This document shows, one piece after another, positions 7,343 through 14,962 of a DNA stretch of 17,152 nucleotides (position 1 is its first letter; each line of letters starts with the position of its first letter). This DNA comes from an uncultured Elusimicrobia bacterium (GTDB taxonomy: Bacteria; RUG730). The position numbers and the translations under genes were made by a program. Below the pieces are notes generated by a model, which was not told the DNA's origin, did not search any database, and saw only the letters and a list, made by a program, of their open reading frames with translations. Where the stretch lies: the NCBI GenBank assembly GCA_900321865.1, contig ONXP01000060.1, forward strand, positions 1 to 17,152, written 5' to 3'.

Positions 7343-8062
7343 ATGCAATTAAAAATAGAAAATATATACAAAAGTTATAATAAAAAATTTGTTGTTAGCG
7401 GAGTCAATTTACATGTTAATCAAGGCGAAATCGTGGGGCTCCTGGGGCCTAATGGAGCAGGGAAAACGACTACTTTTTATTCTACTATAGGAATGATTTT
7501 ACCTAATAGCGGAAATATTTTTTTAGACAATATAAATATCACCAAATATCCTATGTATAAAAGAGCAAAAATGGGAATTAGTTATCTAGCACAGGAGCCG
7601 TCTATTTTTAGAAAATTAACTGTCGAAGAAAATATAATGGCAATAATAGAATTTTTGCCTATTTCTAAAAAAGAAAAAAAAGAAAAATTAGATAATTTAT
7701 TAGAAGAGCTGAGCCTCTCGCATCTTAGGAAAAGATTAGCATATTCACTTTCTGGTGGAGAAAAAAGAAGGGTGGAAATAGGTAGAGCCTTGGTTAATAC
7801 CCCAAAATTTGTCTTGTTTGATGAGCCTTTTGTCGGGATAGATCCTATTGCTGTCGATGATATCCAAAAAGTAGCATTTTCGCTTCGTGATAGAGGGTTT
7901 GGGATATTGATTACAGATCATAATGTGAGGGAGACTTTGGAAATTATAGATAGAGCCTATATTGTTTCAAAAGGGAAAATTTTATTAGAAGGAACAAAAG
8001 ACGAACTTTTACATAGTGAAGAAGCAAGGAGGGTTTATTTAGGTGAAAATTTTAACATGTAA
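7343..8062 (+). CDS. lptB: LPS export ABC transporter ATP-binding protein LptB
   Basis: A 239-residue ATPase. It is the cytoplasmic engine of LptB2FG, which extracts LPS from the inner membrane and drives it along the Lpt bridge. Numbered from the ATG at 7343: Walker A GPNGAGKT (35-42), Q-loop SYLAQEPSIFRKLTVEENI (Gln84), signature LSGGEKRR (136-143), Walker B FVLFDEP with Asp160 and Glu161, and H-loop TDHNVRETL (His193). GLLGPNGAGKTTTFY and ITDHNVRETL are characteristic of LptB rather than of amino-acid importers. I prefer the ATG at 7343 over a TTG at 7328, because the protein then begins MQLKIENIYKSY like its family and does not overlap tsaD. No lptA, lptC or lptFG gene is seen here. The 3' end overlaps the next gene by 20 nt. 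Confidence 0.92.
   Translation: MQLKIENIYKSYNKKFVVSGVNLHVNQGEIVGLLGPNGAGKTTTFYSTIGMILPNSGNIFLDNINITKYPMYKRAKMGISYLAQEPSIFRKLTVEENIMAIIEFLPISKKEKKEKLDNLLEELSLSHLRKRLAYSLSGGEKRRVEIGRALVNTPKFVLFDEPFVGIDPIAVDDIQKVAFSLRDRGFGILITDHNVRETLEIIDRAYIVSKGKILLEGTKDELLHSEEARRVYLGENFNM
8026..8033 (+). promoter_or_regulatory. Ribosome binding site fixing the GTG start of the nuclease gene
   Basis: AAGGAGGG lies inside the end of lptB, 9 nt before the GTG at 8043. It supports a GTG start with a 20-nt overlap of lptB, and that start gives the protein a complete signal peptide. Confidence 0.7.
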
Positions 8063-8615
8063 AAATCTAAAAAAATATTTTGTCTTTGTTTTAACTTTTA
8101 TTTTTTTTGCTACAAATTTATTTTCTTATAACAAGATTTTTTTTACAAAAGAAGATGTAGAATTTATTGACGGAGATACCATAAAGGTTAGAGGGAATCT
8201 TCTTAGGTTTGTTGGAGTAGATACTCCAGAGGTTAGTGAAAGTCTTTTTAATGGAGAGCAATATTTGGGCAAAGAGGCTTCACTTTTTACTAAAAAACAA
8301 ATCCTAAATGCAAAAGAGCTTTTTTATGTAGAATATAAAAAAGATATTTATGGTCGAATTTTAGCTTTTATTTTTGTAGACAATACTCTTTTACCTGTAA
8401 AAATTATCGAAAATGGTCTGGGCTATGAAACAGTTTCTAAATATAAAAATGAATATCCTCTAGATGATAAAAATATATTTTCGTCTTGGGATCAAGAAAT
8501 TTTAGAGGCATCTTTAAAAGTGGGGAAACCAAACTTTGAAAATCCTTTTTATTGGCGAGCGAAAAATAAAAAATTAAAAAATAAAATTAAAAGGCAGAAT
8601 AAAAAAAGAAAATAG
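8043..8615 (+). CDS. Secreted thermonuclease (SNase)-family nuclease
   Basis: A 190-residue protein with a signal peptide: basic start, hydrophobic core at about 12-26 (YFVFVLTFIFFATNLF), and likely cleavage near Ser28-Tyr29. The mature part is a staphylococcal-nuclease OB fold. It keeps the calcium and catalytic residues: DGDT (43-46), Arg55 in LLRFVGVDTPE, Asp60 and Glu63 in the same block, and Arg105 in DIYGRILAFI. These match Asp21, Arg35, Asp40, Glu43 and Arg87 of the S. aureus enzyme, so it should be an active Ca-dependent DNase/RNase in the periplasm or outside the cell. The C-terminus is a long Lys/Arg-rich tail that could bind nucleic acid. It probably serves nutrient nucleotide scavenging or DNA clearance; the sequence does not say which. 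Confidence 0.85.
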   Translation: MKILTCKNLKKYFVFVLTFIFFATNLFSYNKIFFTKEDVEFIDGDTIKVRGNLLRFVGVDTPEVSESLFNGEQYLGKEASLFTKKQILNAKELFYVEYKKDIYGRILAFIFVDNTLLPVKIIENGLGYETVSKYKNEYPLDDKNIFSSWDQEILEASLKVGKPNFENPFYWRAKNKKLKNKIKRQNKKRK

Positions 8616-8645
8616 TCTTTTGAACTAAACAAGTAGGAGTTTTTT

Positions 8646-9929
8646 ATGGCGACTTTAATAGATATAGCTAGATCAAATGAAGCAAATCAAAATGAAATAA
8701 TAGAAAAAGTGTCTAGTTTTGAAGAAATAGATAAAAATATTTTCATAGAAAAAATTAAAAAAGGGGAATATGTAGTTCCTTTAAATATAAAAAATAAAAA
8801 TAAAAGAAAAATTATAGGCATAGGTGATGGTTTGACGACGAAGGTGAATGTCAATATTGGAGCATCGCCTAAATTATCCGGCCTGGAATTGGAAAGAAAA
8901 AAATTGCATTCTGCCATAAAGTATGGGGCGGATGCTGTTATGGATTTAAGCATTGGGAATAAAGCATCTGAAGTTAGAAAAATGGTAATAGAAGAATCTA
9001 CTGTGCCAGTTGGGACTGTTCCTATATACGAAGCCTTAAACAATGTAAAAGGCAAAGGGGTAGAATATCTAACTAAAGAAAATTTATTTGATACAGTAGA
9101 AAAGCAGGGTGAGGAAGGTGTGGATTTTGTTACGATACATGCGGGAGTTTTGTTTGAAGATGTTTATAAAATGAAGTCTAATCCTAGGTTGGCTGGGATA
9201 GTCAGTAGGGGCGGGGCAATTACTGCAGAATGGATGCTAAAAAATAAAAAAGAAAACCCATTTTTTGAATATTTTGACGATTTGTTAAAAATTTTGAAAA
9301 AATACGATATGGCTCTTAGTTTAGGAGATGGAATGAGACCAGGAGCTATAAAAGATGCTACTGATTATTATCAAATAGAAGAATTAAAAATTTTGGGAAA
9401 ACTTTTTAAAAAAGCGAATGAGTTTGGGGTTCAAACTATGATAGAAGGCCCGGGGCATATTCCATTAAATCAAATAGAAAAAAATATAAAACTGGAAAAA
9501 GAATATTGCTATAATGCACCTTTTTATGTTTTAGGACCTTTGGTTACGGATATTGCTCCAGGTTATGACCATATAACGGCAGCGATTGGTGGGGCATTGG
9601 CTGGATATTATGGAGCAAATTTTTTATGTTTTGTGACTCCTGCCGAGCACTTACATTTGCCAGATGAAAAAGATACGATTGATGGATTGATAGCTACTAA
9701 AATTGCAGCAAATGCATCTGATATTGCTAAAGGCAATAAAAAAGCTATAAAAAGAGCGGAAGAAATTTCTTTGGCTAGGAAAAATTTTGACTGGGAAAAG
9801 CAGAAAGCATTATCAATTAATCCTGATGAAGTAGAAAGAAGGTTAAAATTAAAAGGTGTGGCAGAAGATGGAGTTTGCACGATGTGTGGTGAATTTTGTT
9901 CTATGAAAAGAATGAATTCTTTAAATTAA
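8646..9929 (+). CDS. thiC: Phosphomethylpyrimidine synthase ThiC (short form)
   Basis: A 427-residue radical-SAM enzyme that rearranges aminoimidazole ribotide to HMP-phosphate, the pyrimidine half of thiamine. Landmarks: IGDGLTTKVNVNIGAS (57-72), YGADAVMDLSIG, STVPVGTVPIYEA, GVDFVTIHAGV, SRGGAITAEWM, LSLGDGMRPGAIKDATD, MIEGPGHIPLNQI, LGPLVTDIAPGYDHITAAIGGALAG, FVTPAEHLHLPD, and the C-terminal cluster Cys411-x2-Cys414-x3-Cys418. It lacks the N-terminal extension of enterobacterial ThiC, as in short anaerobe and archaeal forms. The cysteine spacing is CX2CX3C, one residue shorter than the CX2CX4C of E. coli. The ribosome binding site TAGGAG precedes the ATG. Only 30 nt separate it from the nuclease gene, so there is no room for a TPP riboswitch, and no other thiamine-specific gene is present. 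The paralogue BzaF (hydroxybenzimidazole synthase) is a less likely alternative. Confidence 0.9.
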   Translation: MATLIDIARSNEANQNEIIEKVSSFEEIDKNIFIEKIKKGEYVVPLNIKNKNKRKIIGIGDGLTTKVNVNIGASPKLSGLELERKKLHSAIKYGADAVMDLSIGNKASEVRKMVIEESTVPVGTVPIYEALNNVKGKGVEYLTKENLFDTVEKQGEEGVDFVTIHAGVLFEDVYKMKSNPRLAGIVSRGGAITAEWMLKNKKENPFFEYFDDLLKILKKYDMALSLGDGMRPGAIKDATDYYQIEELKILGKLFKKANEFGVQTMIEGPGHIPLNQIEKNIKLEKEYCYNAPFYVLGPLVTDIAPGYDHITAAIGGALAGYYGANFLCFVTPAEHLHLPDEKDTIDGLIATKIAANASDIAKGNKKAIKRAEEISLARKNFDWEKQKALSINPDEVERRLKLKGVAEDGVCTMCGEFCSMKRMNSLN

Positions 9930-9931
9930 TT

Positions 9932-12154
9932 ATGAAAAAACGAAATAAAAAATTTTTAAAAAAAATAATAAAATTTATATTTTCTTTGATATTGATGCTT
10001 ATTTTTTTTATTTTGTTTTTGTATATATTTTTTTTAAAAGATTTGCCTAATATAAATATTTTAGAAAATTATAAGCCGTCTCTTCCAACGAAGATTTACG
10101 ACATAAATGGGAAATTTGTCGATGAATTTTTTGTAGAAAAAAGAATTTATGTCCCTTATAAAAATATTCCAAAACAAATGATAAATGCGATTATTGCCAT
10201 AGAGGATAATAATTTTTACAATCACTGGGGAATTTCGCCTATTGGAATAATTAGAGCCCTTGTAACTAATTTTTTTTATAAAGGTTATAAGCAGGGTGGT
10301 AGCACGATTACTCAACAATTATCAAAATTAATGTTTTTAACTAGAGAGAAAAAAATATCTAGAAAAATCAAAGAAGTTTTTTTATCTATAAAATTGGAAT
10401 ATAAATGTTCAAAATCTGAAATTTTAACGATGTATCTAAACCATATTTATTTGGCTCATGGAATATATGGGGTAGGATTGGCTGCAGAATTTTATTTTGG
10501 GAAAAAATTAGAAGACCTTTCATTAGATGAAATTGCCCTTTTATCTGGTTTGCCAAAAGCTCCTGAGGTTTATTCTCCTTTTAAAAATGAAAAAAAAGCT
10601 TTTTCTAGAAGAAATTTGGTGCTTTTTAGAATGTTTGAGATGAATTTTATCACAGAAAAAGAATACAAAGAAGCAATATCAAAACCAATAATTTTAAAAG
10701 AAAATACAAAATTTGAAAAATATGCTTCGTATTTTATTGAACAAATCAGAATAGATTTAGAAAAAAAATATGGAAAAAGTTTGTATGAGGCAGGATTAAA
10801 AATTTATACGACACTGGATATAGATTTACAAATTGCAGCTTTTAATTCTATAGAAGAAAGATTGACAAAGTTCGATGAAAATAAAAAAGCAGAAATTTTA
10901 AATTCTGATTTAACAGACGAAGAAAAAGAAATAAAGCTAAATGAATATGAAAATATTCAAGGAGCATTAGTAGCCATAGATGTAAAAACCGGACAAATTA
11001 GAGCCTTAATAGGAGGAAGAGATTTTAAAAAAAGCCAATTTAACAGAGTTTTCCAGGCAAAAAGGCAGGCAGGATCTAGTTTTAAACCGATTATTTATAC
11101 AGCAGCTATTGACAATAATATCCCGCCTAATTTTATTTTAGAGGATAGACCAGTCATATATTATTACGATAAAGGTTGGCAAATAGTAGGACATAAATTA
11201 GATTTTTCTGATGTTCCACTAGAAATTATGCAAAAATTAAGGCCTAATCCTAATTTAGAAAAAATAGAAGCAGAGGGTTCAGTTTCTGTATCCAGCTCTA
11301 CAATTAATATTAATCATCCATATGACCCAGAGCAGATATGGATTCCTAGAAATTATTCTAATAAATATTATGGAAATATAACTATGCGTATGGCATTAGA
11401 AAAATCTCTAAATATTCCATCTATTGCTCTTTTGGAAAAAATTGGACCACTGGAAGCAGTGCATTATGCAAAAATTTTAGGAATAGATTCTGTAATTCTT
11501 CCATATCTTTCAATGGTTCTGGGTTCATTTGAAGTAACTCCTATAGAGCTAGCCAGAAGTTATAATACTATCGCTAATTCTGGTATAAAGACTACTCCAT
11601 ATATGATAACTAAAATTTGTGATAATACTGGAACAACTTTAGAAGAGTTTTATCCACGGGAAGAACAGGTGATATCAAAGCAAACTAGCTATATTATGAC
11701 AAATCTTCTTAGAGGAGTAGTCACAAACGGAACTGGCAGAATAGCCAAAATATTAAAAATTCCAGTTGCTGCAAAAACTGGCACTACAAACGATTCTACA
11801 GATACCTGGTTTATAGGTTTTTCGCCTAGTATTGTGGCATGTGTGTGGGTGGGATATGATAAACATCAGAGTATTGGTAAATTTACAGGGGCAACTTTGG
11901 CAGGGCCTATCTGGGTAGATTTTATGAAAAGCACCATAAAAGAAGATGAAAAATTGAGTTTTCAAATGCCTAGCGGAATAGTTTTAGTGCCTATTGATAG
12001 AGCTACAGGAGTAAGAGCCATTCAAAATGACGAAAATGCATTTTTGGAAGCATTTATAAAAGGGACAGAGCCAAACGAGACTTCTCTTTATAATGATTTA
12101 TTTAAAAATGATTTTTCAGACGATGAAAGCGATGAATTTTTAGAATTATCTTAA
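9932..12154 (+). CDS. Penicillin-binding protein 1A (class A transglycosylase/transpeptidase)
   Basis: Bifunctional peptidoglycan synthase of 740 residues from the ATG at 9932. A basic start (MKKRNKKFLKK) and a membrane helix (about 11-35) anchor it, with the rest in the periplasm. The GT51 domain has AIIAIEDNNFYNHWG with catalytic Glu91, then GGSTITQQLSKLMF, RKIKEVFLSIKLE and MYLNHIYLAHGIYGVGLAAEFYFGK. The transpeptidase domain has SSFK (Ser382, Lys385), SLN (492-494) and KTGT (615-618). All catalytic motifs are intact. A TTG at 9896 would add 12 hydrophilic residues and overlap thiC; I prefer the ATG 2 nt after the thiC stop, although neither has a strong ribosome binding site. It ends in an acidic tail (DDESDEFLEL). 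It closes the plus-strand gene run and faces rsmD convergently. The family name is usually mrcA/ponA. Confidence 0.93.
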   Translation: MKKRNKKFLKKIIKFIFSLILMLIFFILFLYIFFLKDLPNINILENYKPSLPTKIYDINGKFVDEFFVEKRIYVPYKNIPKQMINAIIAIEDNNFYNHWGISPIGIIRALVTNFFYKGYKQGGSTITQQLSKLMFLTREKKISRKIKEVFLSIKLEYKCSKSEILTMYLNHIYLAHGIYGVGLAAEFYFGKKLEDLSLDEIALLSGLPKAPEVYSPFKNEKKAFSRRNLVLFRMFEMNFITEKEYKEAISKPIILKENTKFEKYASYFIEQIRIDLEKKYGKSLYEAGLKIYTTLDIDLQIAAFNSIEERLTKFDENKKAEILNSDLTDEEKEIKLNEYENIQGALVAIDVKTGQIRALIGGRDFKKSQFNRVFQAKRQAGSSFKPIIYTAAIDNNIPPNFILEDRPVIYYYDKGWQIVGHKLDFSDVPLEIMQKLRPNPNLEKIEAEGSVSVSSSTININHPYDPEQIWIPRNYSNKYYGNITMRMALEKSLNIPSIALLEKIGPLEAVHYAKILGIDSVILPYLSMVLGSFEVTPIELARSYNTIANSGIKTTPYMITKICDNTGTTLEEFYPREEQVISKQTSYIMTNLLRGVVTNGTGRIAKILKIPVAAKTGTTNDSTDTWFIGFSPSIVACVWVGYDKHQSIGKFTGATLAGPIWVDFMKSTIKEDEKLSFQMPSGIVLVPIDRATGVRAIQNDENAFLEAFIKGTEPNETSLYNDLFKNDFSDDESDEFLELS

Positions 12155-12202
12155 ATTTTTTGGTTTATTTTTATATTTTTTCGGATAATTTGAACTAATT
12201 CT

Positions 12203-12233
12203 AAAATTAATGTTATAAATTGTTAATTTTTTT
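12203..12233 (+). terminator. Possible weak terminator after the PBP1A gene
   Basis: An 8-bp all-A/T inverted repeat (AAAATTAA / TTAATTTT) with a 12-nt loop runs into a T-tract between the convergent PBP1A and rsmD genes. The stem has no G-C pair, so stability is low and chance occurrence in this composition is likely. The location is right for a terminator. Confidence 0.3.
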
Positions 12234-12242
12234 AAATAAAAA

Positions 12243-12815
12243 TCAATCAATTTGCTTAAAAAAGTCCAAAACTGTATCGCCGTAGATTTTAGTTCTAAAT
12301 TTTATAAAATTTTTAGTTTTATCTAGTGTAATTTCGTGTTTGCTATGTTGCAGAATAATTATTCCATCTTTTCCCAAAATATTATTTTTGTCTAAAAGGT
12401 TTAATAAATCATTCGAAATATTAATAGGATAAGGTGGCCCTAAAAAAATTATGTCAAAAAAACCTTTAGAATTCGAATAAATTTCTAAAAAATCAAAAGC
12501 ATCCATATTTATTACATTTGATTTGGTTTCAACTTTGCATTTTAAAAGATTAGATTTTATGCATTCTGCCATAGTTTTATCTTTTTCTACAAAAGTGGCA
12601 AATTCTGCTCCCCTAGATAAAGCTTCTATTCCTATTTGTCCAGTTCCAGAAAAAATATCTAAAAAATTTATATTTTTTTGAGTAAAATACATAGAAATTA
12701 TATCAAACAAAGATTTTTTTACTCTCGCCATTATCGGCCTTGTGATATCCGGATTTTCAGGAAATTTTAAAATTCTTCCCTTTAAACTACCTGCTAAAAC
12801 TTTTATGGGACACAT
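12243..12815 (-). CDS. rsmD: RsmD-family 16S rRNA (guanine(966)-N2)-methyltransferase
   Basis: A 190-residue protein that would methylate G966 of 16S rRNA in the small subunit using SAM. Family features: VLAGSLKGRILKFP (6-19), ITRPIMARVKKSLFDII (24-40; the family usually reads RPT-x-D-R-V), the SAM loop FLDIFSGTGQIGIEALSRGA (51-70), FVEKD (75-79) for the ribose contact, and the end YGDTVLDFF. Motif IV, normally (N/D)PPY, reads FLGPPYP (124-130), so the Asp/Asn that contacts the target amino group is Gly126 (codon GGG). I re-read this on the complement strand and it is in frame. Fold and family are clear, but activity is open. It starts 3 nt after the hldD stop, with the ribosome binding site GGAAG inside the hldD end, so the two form an operon. 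Confidence 0.85.
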   Translation of the reverse strand: MCPIKVLAGSLKGRILKFPENPDITRPIMARVKKSLFDIISMYFTQKNINFLDIFSGTGQIGIEALSRGAEFATFVEKDKTMAECIKSNLLKCKVETKSNVINMDAFDFLEIYSNSKGFFDIIFLGPPYPINISNDLLNLLDKNNILGKDGIIILQHSKHEITLDKTKNFIKFRTKIYGDTVLDFFKQID

Positions 12816-12818
12816 AAA

Positions 12819-13841
12819 TTATTCTTCCGCTAAATATTTACAAGGGATTAAATAATTAACCACATAGTCTTTTATCGCATCAGCAAAAGGTAAAAAATTA
12901 TAATCTGTAAATTGTAAAACTTTTGACATATCTGCTTCTGTAAAATATTGATATTTTTCTTTTATGGTTTCTGGCATATCGATATAATTTATATTAATAT
13001 TTTTATTCATTGCTAAAAAAATGCATTTAGCTAATTCATTCCATGAGTGGGCTTTTCCTGTGCCGATATTGTAAATACTAGATGGAAAAGATTCTGTGTA
13101 TGCTTTAAAAATTAGATTTATGACATCCTTTATATAAATAAAATCCCTTTTTTGCTCCCCATCTTTATAAAGAGGTTTATATGATTTAAAAAGATTTATT
13201 TTGCCAGTTTCTAAAATTTGGTTATAAGCCTTTACTATTAGGCTTTTCATAGAACCTTTATGATATTCGTTTGGGCCATAGACATTGAAAAATTTGAAGC
13301 CAATAAATTTGGATTGATTTTGATTATTGTTAAAAAAATTATTTTTTAGAACAAAAATATCAAACATTTGTTTACTATATCCATACATATTTAGAGGTTT
13401 TAGCCCAAAAATTTTAGAGTCGTTGTAGCCTTGGGATCCATCGCCATAGGTCGCAGCACTGGATGCATAAAAAAAATCAATATTGTTTGTTTTAGAAAAT
13501 TTGGCTAAATTTTTAGAAAATTCAAAGTTGTTTTTTACAAGGTATGATGCATCTTTTTCCGTAGTGGAAGAACATGCTCCAAAATGAAAAAGAGCAGTTA
13601 TTTTCCCAAAAGATCCGTTTTTTAATTTGTCTAAAAAATTATTTATCCCAAAACTTTTATTTTTATAATTTTCATCGTTTCCTATTTCTATGTAGTCAGA
13701 AAAATTTAAATTTACTAAATTTTTCCATTTTTCTTCGTTTCCCAGTCTATCAACTATGATTATATCCTTTATACCTTCTTTATTCAATTTCCAAACAAAA
13801 GCACTGCCAATAAATCCTGCTCCACCTGTCACTATAATCAT
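12819..13841 (-). CDS. hldD: ADP-L-glycero-D-manno-heptose 6-epimerase
   Basis: A 340-residue extended SDR that converts ADP-D-glycero- to ADP-L-glycero-D-manno-heptose, the precursor of the LPS inner core. The NAD(P) loop is VTGGAGFIGSAFVWKLN (4-20), and IIIVDRLGNEEKWKNL is typical of HldD. FHFGACSSTTEKD (85-97) and FFNVYGPNEYHKGSMKS are the family hallmarks. Tyr153 in MYGYSK is catalytic, and the Lys of NEYHKG matches the second catalytic residue described for the E. coli enzyme. DGEQKRDFIYIKDV and SSIYNIGTGKAHSWNELA complete the fold. UDP-glucose 4-epimerase and similar SDRs lack the GACSSTTE and NEYHKG blocks, so the call is firm. It is transcribed toward rsmD from a good promoter about 45 nt upstream. 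With lptB it shows the cell makes heptose-containing LPS. Confidence 0.93.
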   Translation of the reverse strand: MIIVTGGAGFIGSAFVWKLNKEGIKDIIIVDRLGNEEKWKNLVNLNFSDYIEIGNDENYKNKSFGINNFLDKLKNGSFGKITALFHFGACSSTTEKDASYLVKNNFEFSKNLAKFSKTNNIDFFYASSAATYGDGSQGYNDSKIFGLKPLNMYGYSKQMFDIFVLKNNFFNNNQNQSKFIGFKFFNVYGPNEYHKGSMKSLIVKAYNQILETGKINLFKSYKPLYKDGEQKRDFIYIKDVINLIFKAYTESFPSSIYNIGTGKAHSWNELAKCIFLAMNKNININYIDMPETIKEKYQYFTEADMSKVLQFTDYNFLPFADAIKDYVVNYLIPCKYLAEE

Positions 13842-13884
13842 AAACTTGCCTCACTAAATGAAAAAATTCAAAATATAAACTCAA

Positions 13885-13913
13885 ATTTTACTAAAAATTT
13901 AGTTAAAGTTCAA
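13885..13913 (-). promoter_or_regulatory. Sigma-70-type promoter of hldD-rsmD
   Basis: On the minus strand TTGAAC (13908-13913) and TAAAAT (13885-13890) are separated by exactly 17 nt. This predicts a transcript starting near 13878 with a leader of about 37 nt before the hldD ATG, and the leader contains GAGGC as ribosome binding site. Hexamers are near consensus, but A+T richness raises the chance of false hits. Confidence 0.5.
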
Positions 13914-14210
13914 AACCTTTCTTGTTTCTTTGAAATGGCTAAAAAATTTTTCCTATTGTTTTAGCTTAAGAAAATAAATTTTTTTTAAAATTTTTCGAAG
14001 GTTTTTCGTTGTTTTTGTTTTAGATTTGGAAATTAAAGTTTTTTATTTTTGTAAATTTTTCATTAAATTTTTATTCCTTGTTTTCCTTTAAAATAATCTT
14101 TATATTTTAAAAAAATGGTTTTAAAATAATGGAAAAAGAAAGAAAAAGAGCTTTGTAAAACTAAAAAACAAAATAAATTATGAAAAATATATCAAGGAAA
14201 TTAAATATTT
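13914..14210. other. Gene-free A+T-rich stretch
   Basis: Between the hldD promoter and the DUF262 relic I see only short open frames with stops in all phases. There are no convincing motifs, no strong hairpin apart from a 4-bp CGAA/TTCG stem near 13996, and no repeats beyond simple A and T runs. Confidence 0.6.
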
Positions 14211-14340
14211 ATGAAAGCAACTGAAAATAAATTAGTTAGCTTTATGGTGGTCATAAGAAAACTTTTATTATACCAGTATATCTAAAGAAATGTTAAACTT
14301 ACTCCATAAATTAAAATTATTCTTTTATTTTTTGGATCAG
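14211..14340 (+). pseudogene. Frameshifted 5' relic of a DUF262 (GmrS-like) gene
   Basis: An AAGGAAA ribosome binding site (14194-14200) precedes an ATG at 14211 that reads MKATENKLVSF. In the +2 frame from about 14240 it continues as LYGGHKKTFIIPVY before a stop at 14291-14293. Joined by a one-base frame change, this matches the N-terminus of DUF262 proteins, which begin MKA-(T/N/S)-E-x-x-L-L-x-F-L-x-G and then (F)IIP(V/I)YQR-x-Y-S-W. The QR-x-YSW part is already corrupt (LKKC, stop, TYS). Further on, FFGSVLFVL (from about 14328) recalls the family's HFLGSIV segment at a shortened distance. DUF262 is the ParB-like NTPase/nuclease domain of GmrSD type IV restriction and other defence genes. 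The first 80 bases are convincing; the rest is speculative. No intact partner remains. Confidence 0.5.
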
Positions 14341-14676
14341 TTTTGTTTGTTTTATGACTTTTTTGTCTTTTTATTATTATTTGTTGTATCAAAAACTAAA
14401 ATTCATTATATTTTACACAAAAACAACATTTTTTTATGATTTGAAAAGTTTGTTTTTCCTGTATTAAAATATTTTATTTGTAGTCGATATCAAATTTTTT
14501 TGTTTTACCAAAAGAAGATAAAATATATAAATATCTTTTTCTAATATTTTATTTATATGTATTATTATAAGAAACCAAGATGTATTTAGACTTGCAATTT
14601 ACTTTTGTGATTTGAAGTATGAAATGTATTTAAAGATAAATATATTTTTTAACGAATAATTAAGAATAAAAAATTA
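14341..14676. other. Gene-free A+T-rich stretch next to the tRNA pair
   Basis: No intact gene. A short frame near 14480-14500 reads FVVDIKFF, which could be a very decayed echo of the DUF262 VVDGQQRL motif, but this is too weak to extend the pseudogene. A T-run (14668-14675 region on the complement) just after tRNA-His may end its transcript. Nothing else stands out. Confidence 0.45.
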
Positions 14677-14752
14677 TGGGGTGGCTGATGGGACTCGAAC
14701 CCACAACACCAAGGACCACAATCTTGTGCTCTACCATTGAACTACAGCCACC
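14677..14752 (-). tRNA. tRNA-His (GTG)
   Basis: 76 nt with encoded CCA. Acceptor stem GTGGCTG/CAGCCAC carries the extra G at position -1 opposite C73, the identity element of tRNA-His. D stem is GTTC/GAGC, anticodon loop TTGTGGT with anticodon GTG, and T arm GTGGG-TTCGAGT-CCCAT. The anticodon stem CAAGA/CCTTG has four pairs and an A31-C39 mismatch at its loop end. It lies 9 nt after tRNA-Arg and is probably on the same transcript. Confidence 0.95.
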
Positions 14753-14761
14753 ATAAAAAAA

Positions 14762-14835
<74 letters not shown>

Positions 14836-14845
14836 ATTAAGTAAG

Positions 14846-14851
14846 ATAATA
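14846..14851 (-). promoter_or_regulatory. Possible -10 box of the tRNA-Arg/tRNA-His unit
   Basis: TATTAT on the minus strand lies 10 nt before the tRNA-Arg 5' end, a fitting distance for a very short leader. No clear -35 hexamer is seen 17 nt further upstream. Confidence 0.3.
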
Positions 14852-14962
14852 CATACAAAAGTTTTTATTATTCTATAAAAAAAATAAAAAAATACAAATA
14901 ATATTTAAAATATATAAAATATGTAAAATATTCTTAAAATAGGTAATTTTTAGGAGCAGTGT

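Noticed and set aside
8616-8645. TPP riboswitch before thiC
   Set aside because: Only 30 nt are available and they contain just the ribosome binding site.
8687-9055. 122-codon open frame on the minus strand
   Set aside because: It is a shadow of thiC, whose conserved blocks cover the same bases.
9896-9931. TTG at 9896 as the PBP1A start
   Set aside because: It adds 12 hydrophilic residues overlapping the end of thiC; the ATG at 9932 gives the usual basic start and membrane anchor. A weak GGTGA before the TTG keeps this slightly open.
13574-13759. 61-codon plus-strand frame within hldD
   Set aside because: It is antisense to conserved hldD coding sequence and low in complexity.
14211-14285. 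A 24-codon small protein gene with its own ribosome binding site
   Set aside because: The match to the DUF262 N-terminus, continued in another frame, explains it better as a broken gene start.
14464-14556. Repeated AATATTTTATTT stretches as possible iterons or a CRISPR remnant
   Set aside because: The matches are short and expected by chance at this base composition; spacing is not regular.
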